Positions 11,438 to 23,715 are shown, counted from the stretch's first letter. The stretch: 64,000 nt of DNA from Gnetum montanum (GCA_015680685.1 MNCI01027278.1:54478-118477), one strand, 5' to 3'. Translations and numbers: made by a program. Notes: generated from the sequence alone by a model not told the origin.

Positions 11438-12236
11438 GGGCCTTGCTGCAGAAGTGTGGCCTGCCAATCACTCCCAACTGCCCTCTGTGTAACCAACACA
11501 CAGAAATATTAAGGCACTTCATACAGGAGTGCAACGTGACTAGGCATTTTTGGCGTACGACTGGCCTCTCACCCCCAGATTTCTCCAGAAACTCACCGAC
11601 GCTAGCTGCACTCTGGATTCTGTGGAAGGCCAGGAACGACTGTATCTTTAAAAAGAGGGCCCTCCCTCCCATGGTCGTGCTTGCTAGCCGAACCTCACGC
11701 TATGAATCCTTACGCCCACCTCAAGTCTCCTATGAGTGGCCTCCAATGGCTCACGGGTTCCAAGTGCTGGTTTTCGAACATGGGGCAACAGCACCAGCGA
11801 AAGAGGCAAGAGTCTGATGAGGAGGTTCATATGGAAGTGCCAACAATAAAAGATCATACCTGTGGAAACACGAGAGGACAACAATCCACTTCCCCTAACC
11901 AGTCGTCCATCCAGCCGCTGGTCTAGATTGCAGGCGTCCTTCAGAACCACATGACGAGCATCAGACAGATTGTTCAGGAAAATCAACGTCGCCTGAAGGC
12001 TAGACCAGGGCAGCCTTAGTTTCATTTGTAATTCTTGATGGGCGGTTTTCCACCGGATAACGGCCCTTTCAGAGTAGGCCGACCACCGTGGGATTGTCGC
12101 GGCAGGGCAGGCCTGGGGATTTGTTTTTGGGGCGCTACCTGTGGGCGGCATGGGGCCAGCAGCTCTGGCATGAGCTGTACAAATGTATAGCTGCATTTTT
12201 TCTGGAATTAATACACTTGAACTTTTCCGAAAAAAA
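11438..12236 (+). mobile_element. 5'-truncated LINE retrotransposon with target-site duplication and poly(A)
   Basis: The insert ends in an A run (12230-12238) and is flanked by AACAACCGACTAATCC (11422-11437) and AACAACCAACTAATCC (12237-12252), a 16-base duplication with one mismatch. The plus-strand frame 11443-11817 encodes the C-terminal zinc-binding region typical of plant LINE ORF2: CGLPITPNCPLCNQHTEILR, HFIQEC, then LWILWKARNDCIF. This corresponds to the zf-RVT family. The reverse transcriptase itself is lost by 5' truncation, so it is a dead copy. Confidence 0.85.
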
Positions 12237-12252
12237 AACAACCAACTAATCC

Positions 12253-14789
12253 ACAGAAACAATTTTTTGTGGATCTGCTAAAAACTAAACAAAATACCCA
12301 AACCAAACAAAACCTACCTCAAATCTTGCAGAACTTTGAATATCGCTCTCATGGCTGCGGCCTTTTCAAAATGGTGAAAAATGTGGCATAAAGATCTTCA
12401 TAAAGTTAGCAACCCTAATTAAACCAACCAAACTTAATAACACTATTTAAATTAACCAAACTTAAGAGAATGAAAAGCATGCATGCTATCATTTTAACAT
12501 CATGGACATGGCATAAGAGGGTTGGATGTACACATAACCCATATGGATGGGCATATGCTTTTTCGCTAATATATACAGCACAATAGAGTTTATGATTGGA
12601 TGGGTAAGGTTTACCCATATAAAGGGTAGCTTACGTATCCGACAATAAAGTTTATGATGGTTTCCAAAGCTTAGTTTCTGATAAAAGTTGGCTGAATAGT
12701 GTCTAAGAATAAATAGGCAGGGGCTTGCAACTTGGAATTTACAGCAGCAGACCATTGTTGTTAAACTTATTGGAAATTTTGGTTTAAGTTTTTAGAAAAT
12801 AATCAATAACCCATTATTGTCCCGCCTAACTTCTTTTTAGACATTTTGTATTGGGCTGGTTTTTTTTCTAAATTATAAAAACACAGCTGTTTATGGATTT
12901 AAAGGGATTTGTGCTTTGTGGATTTTTTATTGCAAATAACAGAAGCATGAAATCGTCTGTAAGAATCACCATTTGAGGAGTTTCGAGAATGGCCAGAATG
13001 TCCATTTCATAGTATTTTTGCTAGCTCATTAGGCACTATATTTGAAAGAAGAATAAATGATGAGATCAAAACAAACATCAGGTCTGTCAAGTAGGTTTGA
13101 GATAGAACCTAATTTTTATTAATATTTTATTAGTGTTGGACATTCCATCGAATTTACAAAGACATCAAAAAAAATCTACTTACCCTCTAGATTTTAGGAA
13201 GCTTATAATTTAAGTTAAAAAAATTATGAGAAGCTTAATCTAAAACTATGTTATTAAGAATTCAGTTCTAGTTTGTCTCTTGCCTTGCTTGTTGTGTACT
13301 ATAGAAAGGGTGGGTGTTTTCATCGGTCCTTCCAAATCAAATATCACTTTAGCTAATTTTGCTTCATGTTACTTTCCAATAACTTGCTGCTCATATTTTG
13401 CATTTACTAAATCCCATAATAGTTTTAAGTGATAACTGCATCTTTAAGGTGATAAGTGCATCTTTAAGGTTAGATATAGGTTAGTATTAAAGTTTAGTTC
13501 CTTCTAACCTTGTTATGTGATCTTCTTTGCATATGCCTGGAACATCTAAGACTCTATTCCTATGATTTATCACTTTGAGTTGTTATCTAATTTATGTATT
13601 GTACAAATTATCTCTTCTACTTTATCTAATGTCTAGATTGTACAAATTATCTCTTCTACTTTATCTAATGTCTCGATTGTACAAATTATCTCTTCTACTA
13701 ACATTTAACATCCATTCAAGCATTCCTATGTTTGCCACATTGATTTGTTATTGTTCATGCCTCTTTTGTAATGAGATTTTGCATGGTTTTACAAGTTGCC
13801 AAATTGACACTAATCCTTCTTACTAAGGCCTTTGTAAAGGTATTTATAATGGTATTGAGCATCTACTTTATAATGTTTTTGGAATAATAATTACACTAAA
13901 AGGGACCACCACTTGGAGTGATGTTAAGGTAATTGTTTCTCAAGTCATAAGACTTGGGTTTGAGCCTGGATGCAACCACTCGAAAGAGTTTAAGCTTTTA
14001 CTCATCTATCATGTCTCCCAAAAGCTGATGTTGGCGATTCTAGTGGACATAGTAAAATGGAAGTAATAACTTAGTTTCATATTAATGCTTTTAACAAAGA
14101 AAACAATGATGCAATGCTAAGTGCTTAATTGAATGCATCAATTTTAGAATACTTTTGTACAAAATTTTTTAAACCATAACTCAATTCTATCTGCTAAAAT
14201 TAAACCTGTGACTTGGGTTTCAATGCCTTGACTATTATGACTAAGGTAACACGTCACTAATTATTTTTTAAAAAATAGGGCATTCACATTTTTAATTGAA
14301 ATATTTTTCTTAATGGTAGTTTTATTTTAAGTTTAATTAGCATTAAAGTATATTTGGAAGACTTGAATTTTTTAAGTGATTCATAGAACATTGGTAAAAT
14401 AAAAGTTCTTACACACATGTTTCATGTTTTATCTCTTTGGTGGATTCGAATAAACAATAAACCATGAACCAATATTAAACACCCAACATTTGGTATTACT
14501 TACATAATCTTAATATTGCTTCAATTTCAACTGCTTTAATTTATAAGCAACTCTTTAAATTTTAAAAGCTCTAAATCACTTGGGTAACACTAATTTATAA
14601 AGTTTTCTTTTTAAGTTTTATGAAAGTTTCATATTGGCTAAATGTCTTGTTTATATATAGTCATATATCTTCCCTACCCATTTGATGAGCAACATGTACC
14701 CCCTACATGAAACCATACAAATCATTAGCATTCACGTATAATTTGGTCAAATTCTATCGATGGAACTAGTGTGGTATCTAGATTGTTAA
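12253..14789. other. AT-rich intron sequence with few features
   Basis: No gene was recognised. It holds a short tandem array (13594-13720) and, near 13960-13978, a B-box-like GGGTTTGAGCC with no convincing A box. The short ORFs are chance. Confidence 0.5.
13594..13720. repeat. Three-copy tandem repeat, about 40-base unit
   Basis: GTACAAATTATCTCTTCTAC recurs three times followed by TTTATCTAATGTCT(A/C)GATT. The last copy diverges into TAACATTTAAC. The repeat keeps a short hydrophobic ORF open, which is not evidence of a gene. Confidence 0.85.
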
Positions 14790-15493
14790 GCATTGATCAC
14801 GAGTCATTGTCTTCTCACTTGGACTAGTGGTAGCTTTATAATGTATGGTTTAGTCCAAAGTGAGGCATATGATTATGATGTTCTTGAGGCCTTAAACTAA
14901 CCTTAACAATAACATAGAAATTAATTATTTAATCTAATTAATAACAAGAAGATAAATTTTAAGTTAGCCTAAGGATGATGAATGTTCGTCTCCAACTTGT
15001 TGTACATGTCCTGAACTCACCTATCCATTACTGGGATTACCAAGTGTTATGCTACTGGGTGAACCAAGAAATAACACTTTTGGGATTGCCAAGTGAATAC
15101 GTGTTTATGCTCAAATCTAGTCACACTGATTTCATCGATTAATTAACATATACGAAAATGTAAATGTTAACTAAGTACATAGAAAATAAATTGTGTTGAA
15201 AGTAAATCTATTCTAAGTTAAAGTGTTGCGATGAATCAGAATCAATCTTGATCTTATTATCATTCATGGAATGTGTCTAGGCACAATGCCACTCAAATAA
15301 GATGTTGTACAATTGACTCAAATCCATGTTGTAGGCACTCATTGATTGTTTGCTAGGATTATGGGAGAAAACTACAAGAGTCTCGCTACACTACTAACCA
15401 AATGATGCCAAATACACAACAGGTGCTTCCATATTTATAGGCGAAGACAGACACTGCATTGATGCATCTACCCATGTATCGAGTGATTCATCA
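14790..15493 (-). repeat. Diverged family A-like LTR
   Basis: The block 14985-15110 parallels the LTR core of family A: the Cys/Thr-rich GTACATGTCCTGAACTCACC followed by repeated TGGGATTACCAAGTG. The right end is a sharp TTCATCA at 15493 followed by TACCCCCACAA, the complement of a polypurine tract. A TATA-like motif (minus strand TATAAATA) lies at 15432-15439. The left edge near 14790 is approximate. Confidence 0.65.
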
Positions 15494-16438
15494 TACCCCC
15501 ACAACTAGCTAAAAACTCATCCTCGATTTAAATATAAATGGACAAAGTTTCATTACAAACATTGTGGGGTGACCAAGACTAAATTGTCTACATTTACAAA
15601 ATTGGAGTGTCGTGTTGCAAAATTTTATTTGAGTGGATGTAGTACAAAATGATGAAAAGACTGGACAAACATCAAAGTTTGCAAAATTGCAAAGGTCTTC
15701 AAAAATCCACTAAAGATGAATCTTCTTGTTGTCACTAGTGGTAATAGACTTCCCAACCTTGATTGTTATGTTGATGCTTCTCTTCTATGTAGAACATTTT
15801 TGAGGGATGGACTAAAATTTCTTCTCCTTGTCCCATGGATCTAACAAATATGTGATATTTGAGCTCTATGTAGAACATTTTTGAGGGATGAACTAAAATT
15901 TCTTTTCATCGTCTCATGGATCTAACAAATATGTGATGTTTGAGTTTTAATCTCTTTATGTGCTACTATTTGTCCATGGGAATAGCCTCCATTGTTCTCC
16001 TCTTAGCCTCATGTCCTTTGCTTTTACAAGACCTTTAACCTTAGGGATTCCATTTGGCATTATCTAAAATCACCAAAGAATCAATGTTAGTTTTGATAGT
16101 TTCCCATTAATGATTAACCCTTTCTGAATCCTTAGTTAGCTTAAAACTCCAAAACATTTTAGCATATAAGCCCAAGATGATTTCATAATAACATTTCCCA
16201 AGGCTCTAAGGTAACTAAAATCATCAAGTTATTCAAGTTATTTTGATTATTTTTGCTATTAGTTACCATAATGTTCAAAATGGGGTGTTAGAAAAATTTC
16301 AAAAGTACGTTCTTAACCCTTCCATGATAAATGATCTTAACTTTGGAAGTGCACAAGTTTTTGAACAATTAAAACCAAAAGTTTGGTTCACAAAATGGCC
16401 AAGAAATTTTGAATTTAGAGAAAATTTCAATATAAAAG
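15494..16438 (-). mobile_element. 3' internal remnant of a family A-like element
   Basis: Begins with the polypurine tract complement and AACTAGCTAAAAACTCATCC, as at 17257-17280. No ORF survives. An 85-90 base tandem duplication (15789-15872 and 15873-15955, sharing CTATGTAGAACATTTTTGAG) lies inside. It is truncated by, or abuts, the next LTR at 16439. Confidence 0.5.
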
Positions 16439-17256
16439 TGATGAGCGGTGAGGTACCCCTATGCTCAACCATACAAATATGAGCATTACGTGCAATCTGG
16501 TTGAACTCTACGGACTAAGTGCTTATGCACCTTCACAAAACAAGGATGAGTTAGGCGATCGTTGTCTTCCAAAGCTTACTCATATGGCATGATTGTATGG
16601 TCAAAGTAAACTTGAGGTATATGATTTGTATGCTTTTTATGTTTTATGTCTTGGTGTTAAAGAGGAAAGAAGTGAATTAATTGAATAACTAATTTAAATT
16701 AACTAATCAGCTAGGTCCTAACTAGTCCTAACACCAGCATCTGCTCCCACTTTCTGTACACATCCTGAACTAGTGTAACACTCTTGCGATTACCAAACGC
16801 TAATTGTTACTGGGTTACCAAGTGTTCCATGCATGCTCTAAGTGGTTGTACTAAGTGTGCTTACTTGTGAAAATTAACGAATCAATAAAAGCGACATTAA
16901 TTAACTAATAAAAGCAATAAAGAACTATAAATAGCATTAAGACTGAGAGATAAGCTATTTTGAATGTTGCAAGGTTTATCACAAAGTTCATCTTTATTTC
17001 TGAACACAAGGTGTGCTTAGGTTCACAATGCTCAAATAAAGATCTGTTCACTTTATGACTCCTACTGGGGGTACTTAGAAATAATTCTAACTTTGAGAGG
17101 GAGAAACTACAAGAGTTTGGGTAAAGGACTAAGAACTAACTGCCAAACGAAGTGCACCTGCCTCTTATTTATAGGCAACGAGACAAATCCTAATATTGGA
17201 TGTCCGATATCACTTGGTAGGATATGATATCTTGGACCTGATATCATGACTCATCA
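16439..17256 (-). repeat. Family A LTR (3' LTR of a minus-strand element)
   Basis: Termini TGATGAGCGG...GACTCATCA, clearly homologous to 31606-32403 in reverse. The TATA box reads TATTTATA on the plus strand at 17166-17173. GATATC palindromes occur at 17207-17245. The 5 bases before it are AAAAG, with no partner visible because the element's other end is gone. Confidence 0.85.
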
Positions 17257-17472
17257 TATCCCCACAATTGAATGAAAACTCATCCTTGAGTTCCTTACAA
17301 AATATTGGAAAGGTATGGGATTATTGACTGAATGACAATTAACAATGACATGGGATGATAGACTTAGAGTGCTCAGGGAACGGATCGACAAATATATTAT
17401 AGCATTGGTGTTCATGCCCATTGTGGGGAACATTGTATATAGATGACATCCAGATCCTCATTTGATAGCTTG

Positions 17473-17511
<39 letters not shown>

Positions 17512-18046
17512 ATGCATTGTTGCCAATGTCGAAATTGTGCACACCATTGTTCATCCATAGCCACATGTTCAAACTTGTTCCTTGCATAAACGCTCCAGCT
17601 CTAGTCCATCTTGAGTGCTCCCTCTTATCCTAGTCTATTGTTCATGTAATTTCCATCTGCACACACAACACACTCACGGATTAGCAAGGATAGATAACAC
17701 CTAATGCAGTTGATACCTTGCCTTGACATAAAGCACATTGGCTAGGTTGTGGGTATGGCAGATACTGGGTTAGAGGTTTATGACTAATAACTACCAAAGG
17801 TGTAGGGGTAAGATAATTATGGAATGTAAAAATTTGTGACAGGGCCCCCACGACTAAGAGCAAACCTCCGGTAGCAATAGGGTGGAAAACTTTAAAGAAT
17901 AGGAAGGATAAGAGAAATAACAATGGTGAAGCCAATAAAACACAAGCAAAAATGGATGTCATTGATCGAGTGAATGAGAAATAGTTGATTGCGAGAAATG
18001 TTCAAGGGAAAGAGCTTAACAATTGTACCAAAAAGGAATGCTAATG
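17257..18046 (-). mobile_element. 3' internal region of the minus-strand family A element
   Basis: Collinear in reverse with element A 31050-31605: the tract complement TATCCCCACAA, then CCTTACAAAATATTGG.AAGGTATGGGAT, then a GA microsatellite, then the complement of the CCCCTACACCTTGGGTAGTC block near 17800. It stops at the start of element E (18047). No coding sequence was found. Confidence 0.7.
17476..17508. repeat. (GA)n microsatellite
   Basis: About fourteen GA units. It occupies the same place in the element as the (CT)n run at 31380-31404 in element A (opposite strand), so it is an inherited part of the family's 3' untranslated region. Confidence 0.9.
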
Positions 18047-19297
18047 TGAAACACCACAAAATTTCGAGCTTAGTACTCCTCCAACAAGAATCGAGCTAAG
18101 TCATGATGTTCTCCAACACGATTAAAGCTTGAGGGCCCACAGACAACCACGGTGACATCTGGTATTAAGCATAGCAACTTCGGAGCTCAAAATACTTAGT
18201 TTACACTAAGTATGCATTCTCAGCGTATACGCCCAATATTCATAGCGTATACGCCCAGCGTAGATGTCTAGCGTACACGCCTCACATGTACGCTTAGCAG
18301 GTATGACTAATGTATACACCCTGCATGTAATCCGTGAAGACGGCATGGAAACAACACTGCAGAGAAAAATTTGGTACAAGGCATCAACTCACATGAACAG
18401 AGCAATCATCAAGTGTTGAAATCAAGCATTCTAAAGTCTATACGCTGAGTATGTACATCCTGCACGTCCAGTGTATACGCATAGCAGACATAGCGTATAC
18501 ACCCAGCACATACATCATGCACACCTAGCGTATAGGTCATGCACGCCCATCGTATACATCCAGAGTCTACGCGCACCAGATACAGTGTATACACCCAGTA
18601 GATACAGCATGTTGTACACTTGTCAAATCTTATTCTTTTGCACCCGGTCAATGCGCCACATGTCACCCAACCTGAGTCTAACGACTAAACCTGTATAAAA
18701 ACCCCAATTTTCCATTAGATTAGGGTGGGAAATTTGGAGCAAACTAGAGATACAGAGAAAAATAGAGATGCTAAGAACTAGAGTAGGGAATCCTATACGC
18801 TGGACCTCAACCCTATATGCTGAGCATCTGGCCTCTACGTTGTGCCTGTAGTTTGAACCAGCACACAGTCATCCTTGCATCCACTTGGGCTATTCGTCTG
18901 CCTTGTGTCAAAGCCACAACTACGTTAGACCGGTGCATTGTAACTCTCATTTTGAAATAATATTGCTACACTTTCTTTCTAAAATCTATTACATTTTTTC
19001 ATTAATTGTTGCATGTTCACTGTTTACGATATTGCATGTTTACACTCCGTTTATACCAGTTACGCTGTTCATGCTTCGTTTTACCTCAGTTACGCCGTTT
19101 ACGTATAACCCAACATATAGCACATCGGTGTATGTTTGGGGAAATCCTTACCTAATCCGTGTGTGGACCACCTAAGGTACTCTGCCTTCGTTCATTCTAG
19201 CTTGCCCTCAAGCGAAGGTAGGGTCTTCTGTGCGTGTCCGGAGATCTCCAAGTTTCTGTTTCCTTCCAGCCGAAGACCGATGATTTCAGACAGTACA
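18047..19297 (+). repeat. Element E 5' LTR
   Basis: Starts TGAAACACC and ends GATTTCAGACAGTACA. TATA box at 18694-18701. U3 carries many copies of short palindromes such as GCGTATACGC and variants (18218-18610). Collinear with F (38982-40650), sharing CATCTGGTATTAAGC, ACTAAGTATGCAT and the GCCTTGTGTCAAAGCCACAAC block near the end. Confidence 0.85.
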
Positions 19298-19302
19298 GAA
19301 AT

Positions 19303-19321
19303 TGGTGCTAGAAGGAGGGCC
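19303..19321 (+). other. Element E primer binding site
   Basis: TGGTGCTAGAAGGAGGGCC lies five bases inside the LTR. Nearly the same 19-mer follows the 5' LTRs of C (21907-21925, TGGCACTAGAAAGAGGGCC) and B (about 35228-35246). The tRNA it pairs with could not be assigned with confidence. Confidence 0.6.
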
Positions 19322-19429
19322 AAACTGCTTAAAACTTACTGTGCTTCAAAACTTCTAGCATCTACGCTGTTCAGTATACGTCGACCTTGTTTGCAAACTT
19401 CTCAGTGTCTACGCTATTGAGCGTCTACG

Positions 19430-19723
19430 TTGTTTAGTATAGGCTACACGCTCTACATCGTAGACTCGTCTACACTGCTGTTAAGTATACGCTACACGCT
19501 CTACGCCGTAGACTCGTCTATGCTGCTATTTAGTATATGCTGCACACTCTACGTCATAAACTTATCTATGCTGCTGTTCAGTATACACTGCACGCTCTAT
19601 GCCGTAGACTCGTCTACGCTGTTGTTCAGTATATGCTGCACACTCTACACTGTAGACTCTTCTACGCTACTGTTCAGTATATGCCGCACACTCTACGTTG
19701 TAGACTCCGTCTACGCTGCTTAG
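19430..19723 (+). repeat. 48-base tandem array in element E leader
   Basis: About six copies of a 48-base unit containing CTACGC.GTAGACTCGTCTACGCTG and TTCAGTATA. As 48 is a multiple of three, the array yields a 16-residue periodic ORF, a side effect of unit length. It lies between the primer binding site and gag. Confidence 0.85.
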
Positions 19724-19882
19724 CATATACGCTACCACTATACGCTGTCATTATACGCTGGTCATTCAAGCCTATACACTGAGACCTAGTCTATATGTTG
19801 TACACCACCAACGTAGGTTTACACCGCATTAGGTATACTAGTTTCATATCCCTTCATTGTGTCATATTCTCAACTGTTCATC

Positions 19883-20490
19883 ATGAACACCGCAAACTCC
19901 AACGCTACAACCACACCAGTCACAGACCTTGTAGGCACCATGGCCGTTCAACAGCCTGTGGTACAACCCACAGTGGGGCCCCGCTGGTCTCTTAGATTGC
20001 AAGGGAGGAACCCCTCGTCTAATATTATAACTCAAGACCAGTACAATTTCATATGCATGAAAATACAAGCCGGCCTAGCTGTGGACCGAGCTGAAATGGA
20101 AGCTAAGAAGCAATACGAACTTTTCTATAGGGGAGGACAAGAGTTCATTCCTTCCCTGTACGATATCATCCCTATTCCAGAGCCTTACTCTGAGCTCATC
20201 TCACAACTCCTCCTGCAAAGGAGCCAGTCTCTAGACCAGCCTGTAGTAAATCCTCAACCGGAAGAGGAGGATGACTTCGCAGCCCAATCTGAGCATGAAG
20301 ATTCGTACCATACTCTTAGTCCACAAACCTATGTCAACCCATTGTTTCATCCAGCCACAGGGAAAATTACATCCCTTCAACCATTTAGATTCACCCAAGC
20401 ACAAATACCTCAACAAGAATCATCCGCACTTGTTCATATTCCTCCTGCAACCGACCCGCAACTCAATACACTTCCTCTTGCTATTCTCCT
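19883..20490 (+). pseudogene. Element E gag N-terminus, fused in frame to LRR sequence
   Basis: ATG at 19883 begins MNTANSNATTTPVTDL. The segment RWSLRLQGRN...DQYNFICMKIQAGL...YELFYRGGQEFI aligns with element B gag (RRSLRIQNWG...EQYNFLYTKVQVNL...FEFTYCNGKEFI). An acidic region (EEEDDFAAQSEHED) and Pro-rich tail follow. Near 20490 the frame passes into LRR repeats and stays open to 20761. The gag core (matrix/capsid fold) is missing. Confidence 0.7.
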
Positions 20491-21495
20491 TGTAGACATG
20501 CATCAAAATGCTTTTACAAGCTATGTTCCTTCTCAGTTGGGCACACTAAAAAACCTATCTCTGCTCTACTTGTGGAAAAACAACATGATAGGCAGCATTC
20601 CCCCATCTTTAGGGAACTACAACAATCTTCATAAAATTATATTTGATGAAAATCAGCTAACGAGAGTCATTCCTCTGCAGCTTGGAAGGTTGCTGCTAAA
20701 TGTTTTCAATGTAATGTCCAATTGTCTTGTAAATGATGGCTATGCCAAAATTTATATTTAATTTTCTCTTTTAAATTCCTCCAGCTTAAATGTTTTGGAT
20801 GTTGCTAGAAGGGTTCCCACTCAACCTATCAACACTACTTTTGAATGGGACCTTTATATGTGGTCCAATTCCTTGGAAGGCCTTGGCAAGCCTAGAAAAC
20901 TTGATAAGTCTTGATTTGTCTGAGAACAAGCTCTCAGGTCATATTTCTAGGTCGATGGGAGAAATCAAGAAAATTTAGAGAATTTCTCTAGGGAACAACA
21001 AATTGCAAGGCAACATACCCTCCAAAATTAGGAGGCTTACCTCTACTCTGTATGAGCTTTCAATACAAAATAACTACTTGTTGGGGGGAATTCTTGATGC
21101 AATTGGTAACCTAAAAAACCCAAGACATTTAGTCATGGTTCATAATAACCTTGCCAAGTACCATTCCTTCTAGGTTAGGATAATGTAATAATTTAGAGCT
21201 TTTGGACCTTTCTTCAAATAAGTTCGATGGCTCCATCCCACTGAAAGTGGCAAATCTCTACAACATTTAAATCTACTTCAATTTGTCACACAATTCCTTG
21301 CATTAAAGATTGCTAGTAGAAATTGGTAAGATGATTCACACTAAAGCCATAAATGTTTCAACAAATAAAATTAGTGACACTATTCCATCTGATCTTGGAG
21401 GTTGCAACAACCTGCAACATCTGAATTTATCGTTTAATGAGTTTGAAGGATTAATTCCAAGGTCTTTGAGCCAGCAGCAAAACCTTATGCCATGA
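20491..21495 (+). pseudogene. Leucine-rich repeat receptor-like protein pseudogene
   Basis: Plant-type extracellular LRRs are read across several frames: QLGTLKNLSLLYLWKNNMIG.IPPSLGNYNNL (from about 20530), LASLENLISLDLSENKLSGHI (about 20880), LGNNKLQGNIPSKI (about 20990), SSNKFDGSIPLKVANL (about 21215), then TNKISDTIPSDLGGCNNLQHLNLSFNEFEGLIP (about 21360-21460). Frameshifts and stops (20759, 20976, 21179) disable it. No signal peptide, membrane span or kinase domain is present. It is closest to LRR-RLKs of the FLS2/EFR style by repeat wording. The left border is element E and the right border is the C LTR. Confidence 0.8.
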
Positions 21496-21501
21496 ACATG
21501 T

Positions 21502-21898
21502 TGATGTCCACACTCCCATGCTCTCATGGGGTCATGCTTATCAATGTCTCTATTTCTCTCTCTTAATAACCACAGTAAAAATCATGCGAGTAGTGGGCAT
21601 TTGAACTACTGGGTGGTGGCCATTCATGGTGGAAGTTACAATCATTAGTGGTGAATGTTACAAGTAGAACATGATGGCAATTACTTCATGGTTGTTATGT
21701 GCATTCGTTGTGGAGGATGTGGGCATTAATGGTAGGCATTACGAGCTTGCATCACAGTTCTATAAAATTCTATAAAATGGCAGCAAAGGCAGTCTTCAAA
21801 AGGGGGGTTTCCCTACACATACAGGAGGCACCCTAGGCAATAGTCTCCTAAAATCAGTTTTCTTTCCCAGTGTTGGTGTGACCAAAATTTGTGCATCA
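21502..21898 (+). repeat. Element C 5' LTR
   Basis: TGATGTCCACACTCC...TGTGCATCA. Two TATAAAA motifs lie at 21761-21767 and 21771-21777. It is about 600 bases shorter than the 3' LTR because the segment after AAAAGGGGGG (about 21805 against 56811) is missing or different. Confidence 0.8.
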
Positions 21899-21906
21899 AT
21901 GCCTTT

Positions 21907-21925
21907 TGGCACTAGAAAGAGGGCC
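21907..21925 (+). other. Element C primer binding site
   Basis: TGGCACTAGAAAGAGGGCC, two bases different from the site of element E (19303-19321). It starts eight bases after the LTR end. Confidence 0.55.
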
Positions 21926-22558
21926 ATCTCTCTTACCTTTATTATCCCATTTTCTAAAATATTTATTTTTTTATCCTTTTCCAATCCCTATTTTGTTTCC
22001 CAAAAATTTCATTTTTCTAATTTCAAACATATTTTATTTAAAATTTCTATTTTTAGCCATTATTTTGAAAAAGCTTTTTACAGAATTTTCAAGCCCTTTA
22101 TTTCCTTAAAAATTTTGGGTCTGATCACCCATTTTTCTTTAATCCCTTTTTTAAAAAAACAAAAAGCCCTTCTTTCTCAGTCCCATTTTTGAATTTTTGT
22201 TTTGGCGGTCCTTACCTTGGTCCTAGAATAGGTAAGGTGGTTTTATTTAGTTATGCAATTTTAAATCTATTTTTTCTAAAATTTTGCATTTTACTATTTC
22301 CTTTTTAATTTTATAAGTATTGCAATTTTATACATTTATTTTTCTTTTCAAAAAAATATATCATATTTTAGGATTTTTTTTAACAAAAAAAATATTATTT
22401 TAGTATTTTCTTTTCTTTTTATGCAATTTTATAGTTTCATTCTAACAATTATATTTTATAGTTTTGTTTTATGAGTGAACTTTGCTTTGCTTCTAACCAA
22501 CCATGTCTTCACATCAAGGAATTTTCCAAGTTTTATTCCTAAGAGAACTCGAACTAGG

Positions 22559-23715
22559 ATGGTAGCTAATCAACCCCTAACTCCCTTCATTAGCAACCCC
22601 TTCAACTTCACTAATTATCACAATATCCCAAAACCACTTCAAAATATAAATTTATTTTTCAATCCCACAAACATTACTAGCAATGCCCTCCAACATAGAC
22701 AATGGTTTGAACGCTTACTTGAGATCCACAACATTGTCCAAAATGATGTGGCATGTAGAGTATTTGTGACAACTTTCAGGAGTAAGGCCACTGAATGGTT
22801 CTTAATGCTCCCAAATGCTTCCAATGACTCATGGCAGGAGTTCAAAAATAAGTTTTTGATCCAATTTGACAAATTCACTAGCCCTGCCATAGCATCAAGT
22901 AACTTCACAAGCTTAAGAAACCTACCTGGGGAGAACGTCTGGGATTACAACCTAAGATTCCTTCACTAGCTAGCCTATGTGCCAAGTGAGATGTGTCCAC
23001 AACCCAATGGCATCCTCAACTTTTACCTTTCTACCATTGATCCATTCTTTGCCTATGCCATCAAATTTGATTCAAACATAATGAAAATACAGGGAGTAAT
23101 GGCTAAAGCCATGGAGCTAGAAAAAATTACCCTTATGAACAACATTCAAACCCAGTTTGGGATGATAAGCATTAGTAATCCCATGCAATCTAATCCTCTA
23201 CCTCTACCAACTTTCTCAATGGCCAATACTATGTTCCAAACTCCCATTCCCCTTCAAATGACTCAACCTACAAACAACTACTTTCAAGATCCCACATCTT
23301 CTTCATTCCTATCACCTAACACTTGTTTGAATGATGATCAATCAAAGACCTTAATCCAATCAATCATAAACCCACATGGGATATCCAACCCTACTAAACC
23401 CTCAACTCAAACTCAAGATCAAATGATCCATATATTAACTTCACTTCAAAAACTTTCCAACGAAGTAGTTGAACTAGAGCGGAATAACAAGAAGGATCTT
23501 ATACAACCAAAAAAGCCAAGTTCATCAGCCGATGATAATTATTGCCACCTCCATAACACGATGCAACATTCTAAGAGGACTTATCCCCAATTCTTGGCAT
23601 TATATGGCGATCACATCCAAGGTCAAAAAAATGGGAAACCTCCTATTATGGTCCTTAATGTACCTCATGAAACAAAAAATGAAGAGGTTTTCTCATTGGA
23701 GCAAGTTATGGTAAG
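22559..23715 (+). pseudogene. Element C gag, first part (before element A insertion)
   Basis: The likely start MVANQPLTPFISNPFNF is at 22559; an earlier in-frame ATG lies at 22475. The capsid-like Retrotrans_gag fold is visible: QHRQWFERLLEIHNIV...VACRVFVTTFRSKATEWF...WQEFKNKFLIQF.KF (about 22690-22880). One TAG at 22967-22969 interrupts it. Near the end a CHLHN...HSKRTYPQF segment stands where a zinc knuckle would be. The frame runs straight into TSD GTAAG, where element A begins, and resumes in the same phase at 32404. Confidence 0.8.
23711..23715. repeat. Target-site duplication of element A, left copy
   Basis: GTAAG immediately before TGATGAG. The matching GTAAG is at 32404-32408. Confidence 0.9.

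Larger units (their letters stand above)
18047..20490 (+). mobile_element. Element E: Tat-like LTR retrotransposon, 5' end only
   Basis: Contains LTR (18047-19297), primer binding site, a leader with a 48-base tandem array, and the N-terminal gag. It then ends abruptly in LRR sequence. The LTR terminus TGAAACACCACAAAATTT is shared with solo LTR F. No protease, polymerase or 3' LTR follows. The 5 bases before it (TAATG) have no matching copy. Confidence 0.75.

Noticed and set aside
11684-12262. Minus-strand ORF of 192 codons
   Set aside because: It lies antisense in the LINE 3' region, ends in the poly(A) complement and has no known domain. It is a shadow frame.
19430-19723. A 97-residue frame with 16-residue periodicity, like a repeat protein
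   Set aside because: The 48-base tandem unit keeps any frame open, and the shifted frame is also open. It sits in a retrotransposon leader.
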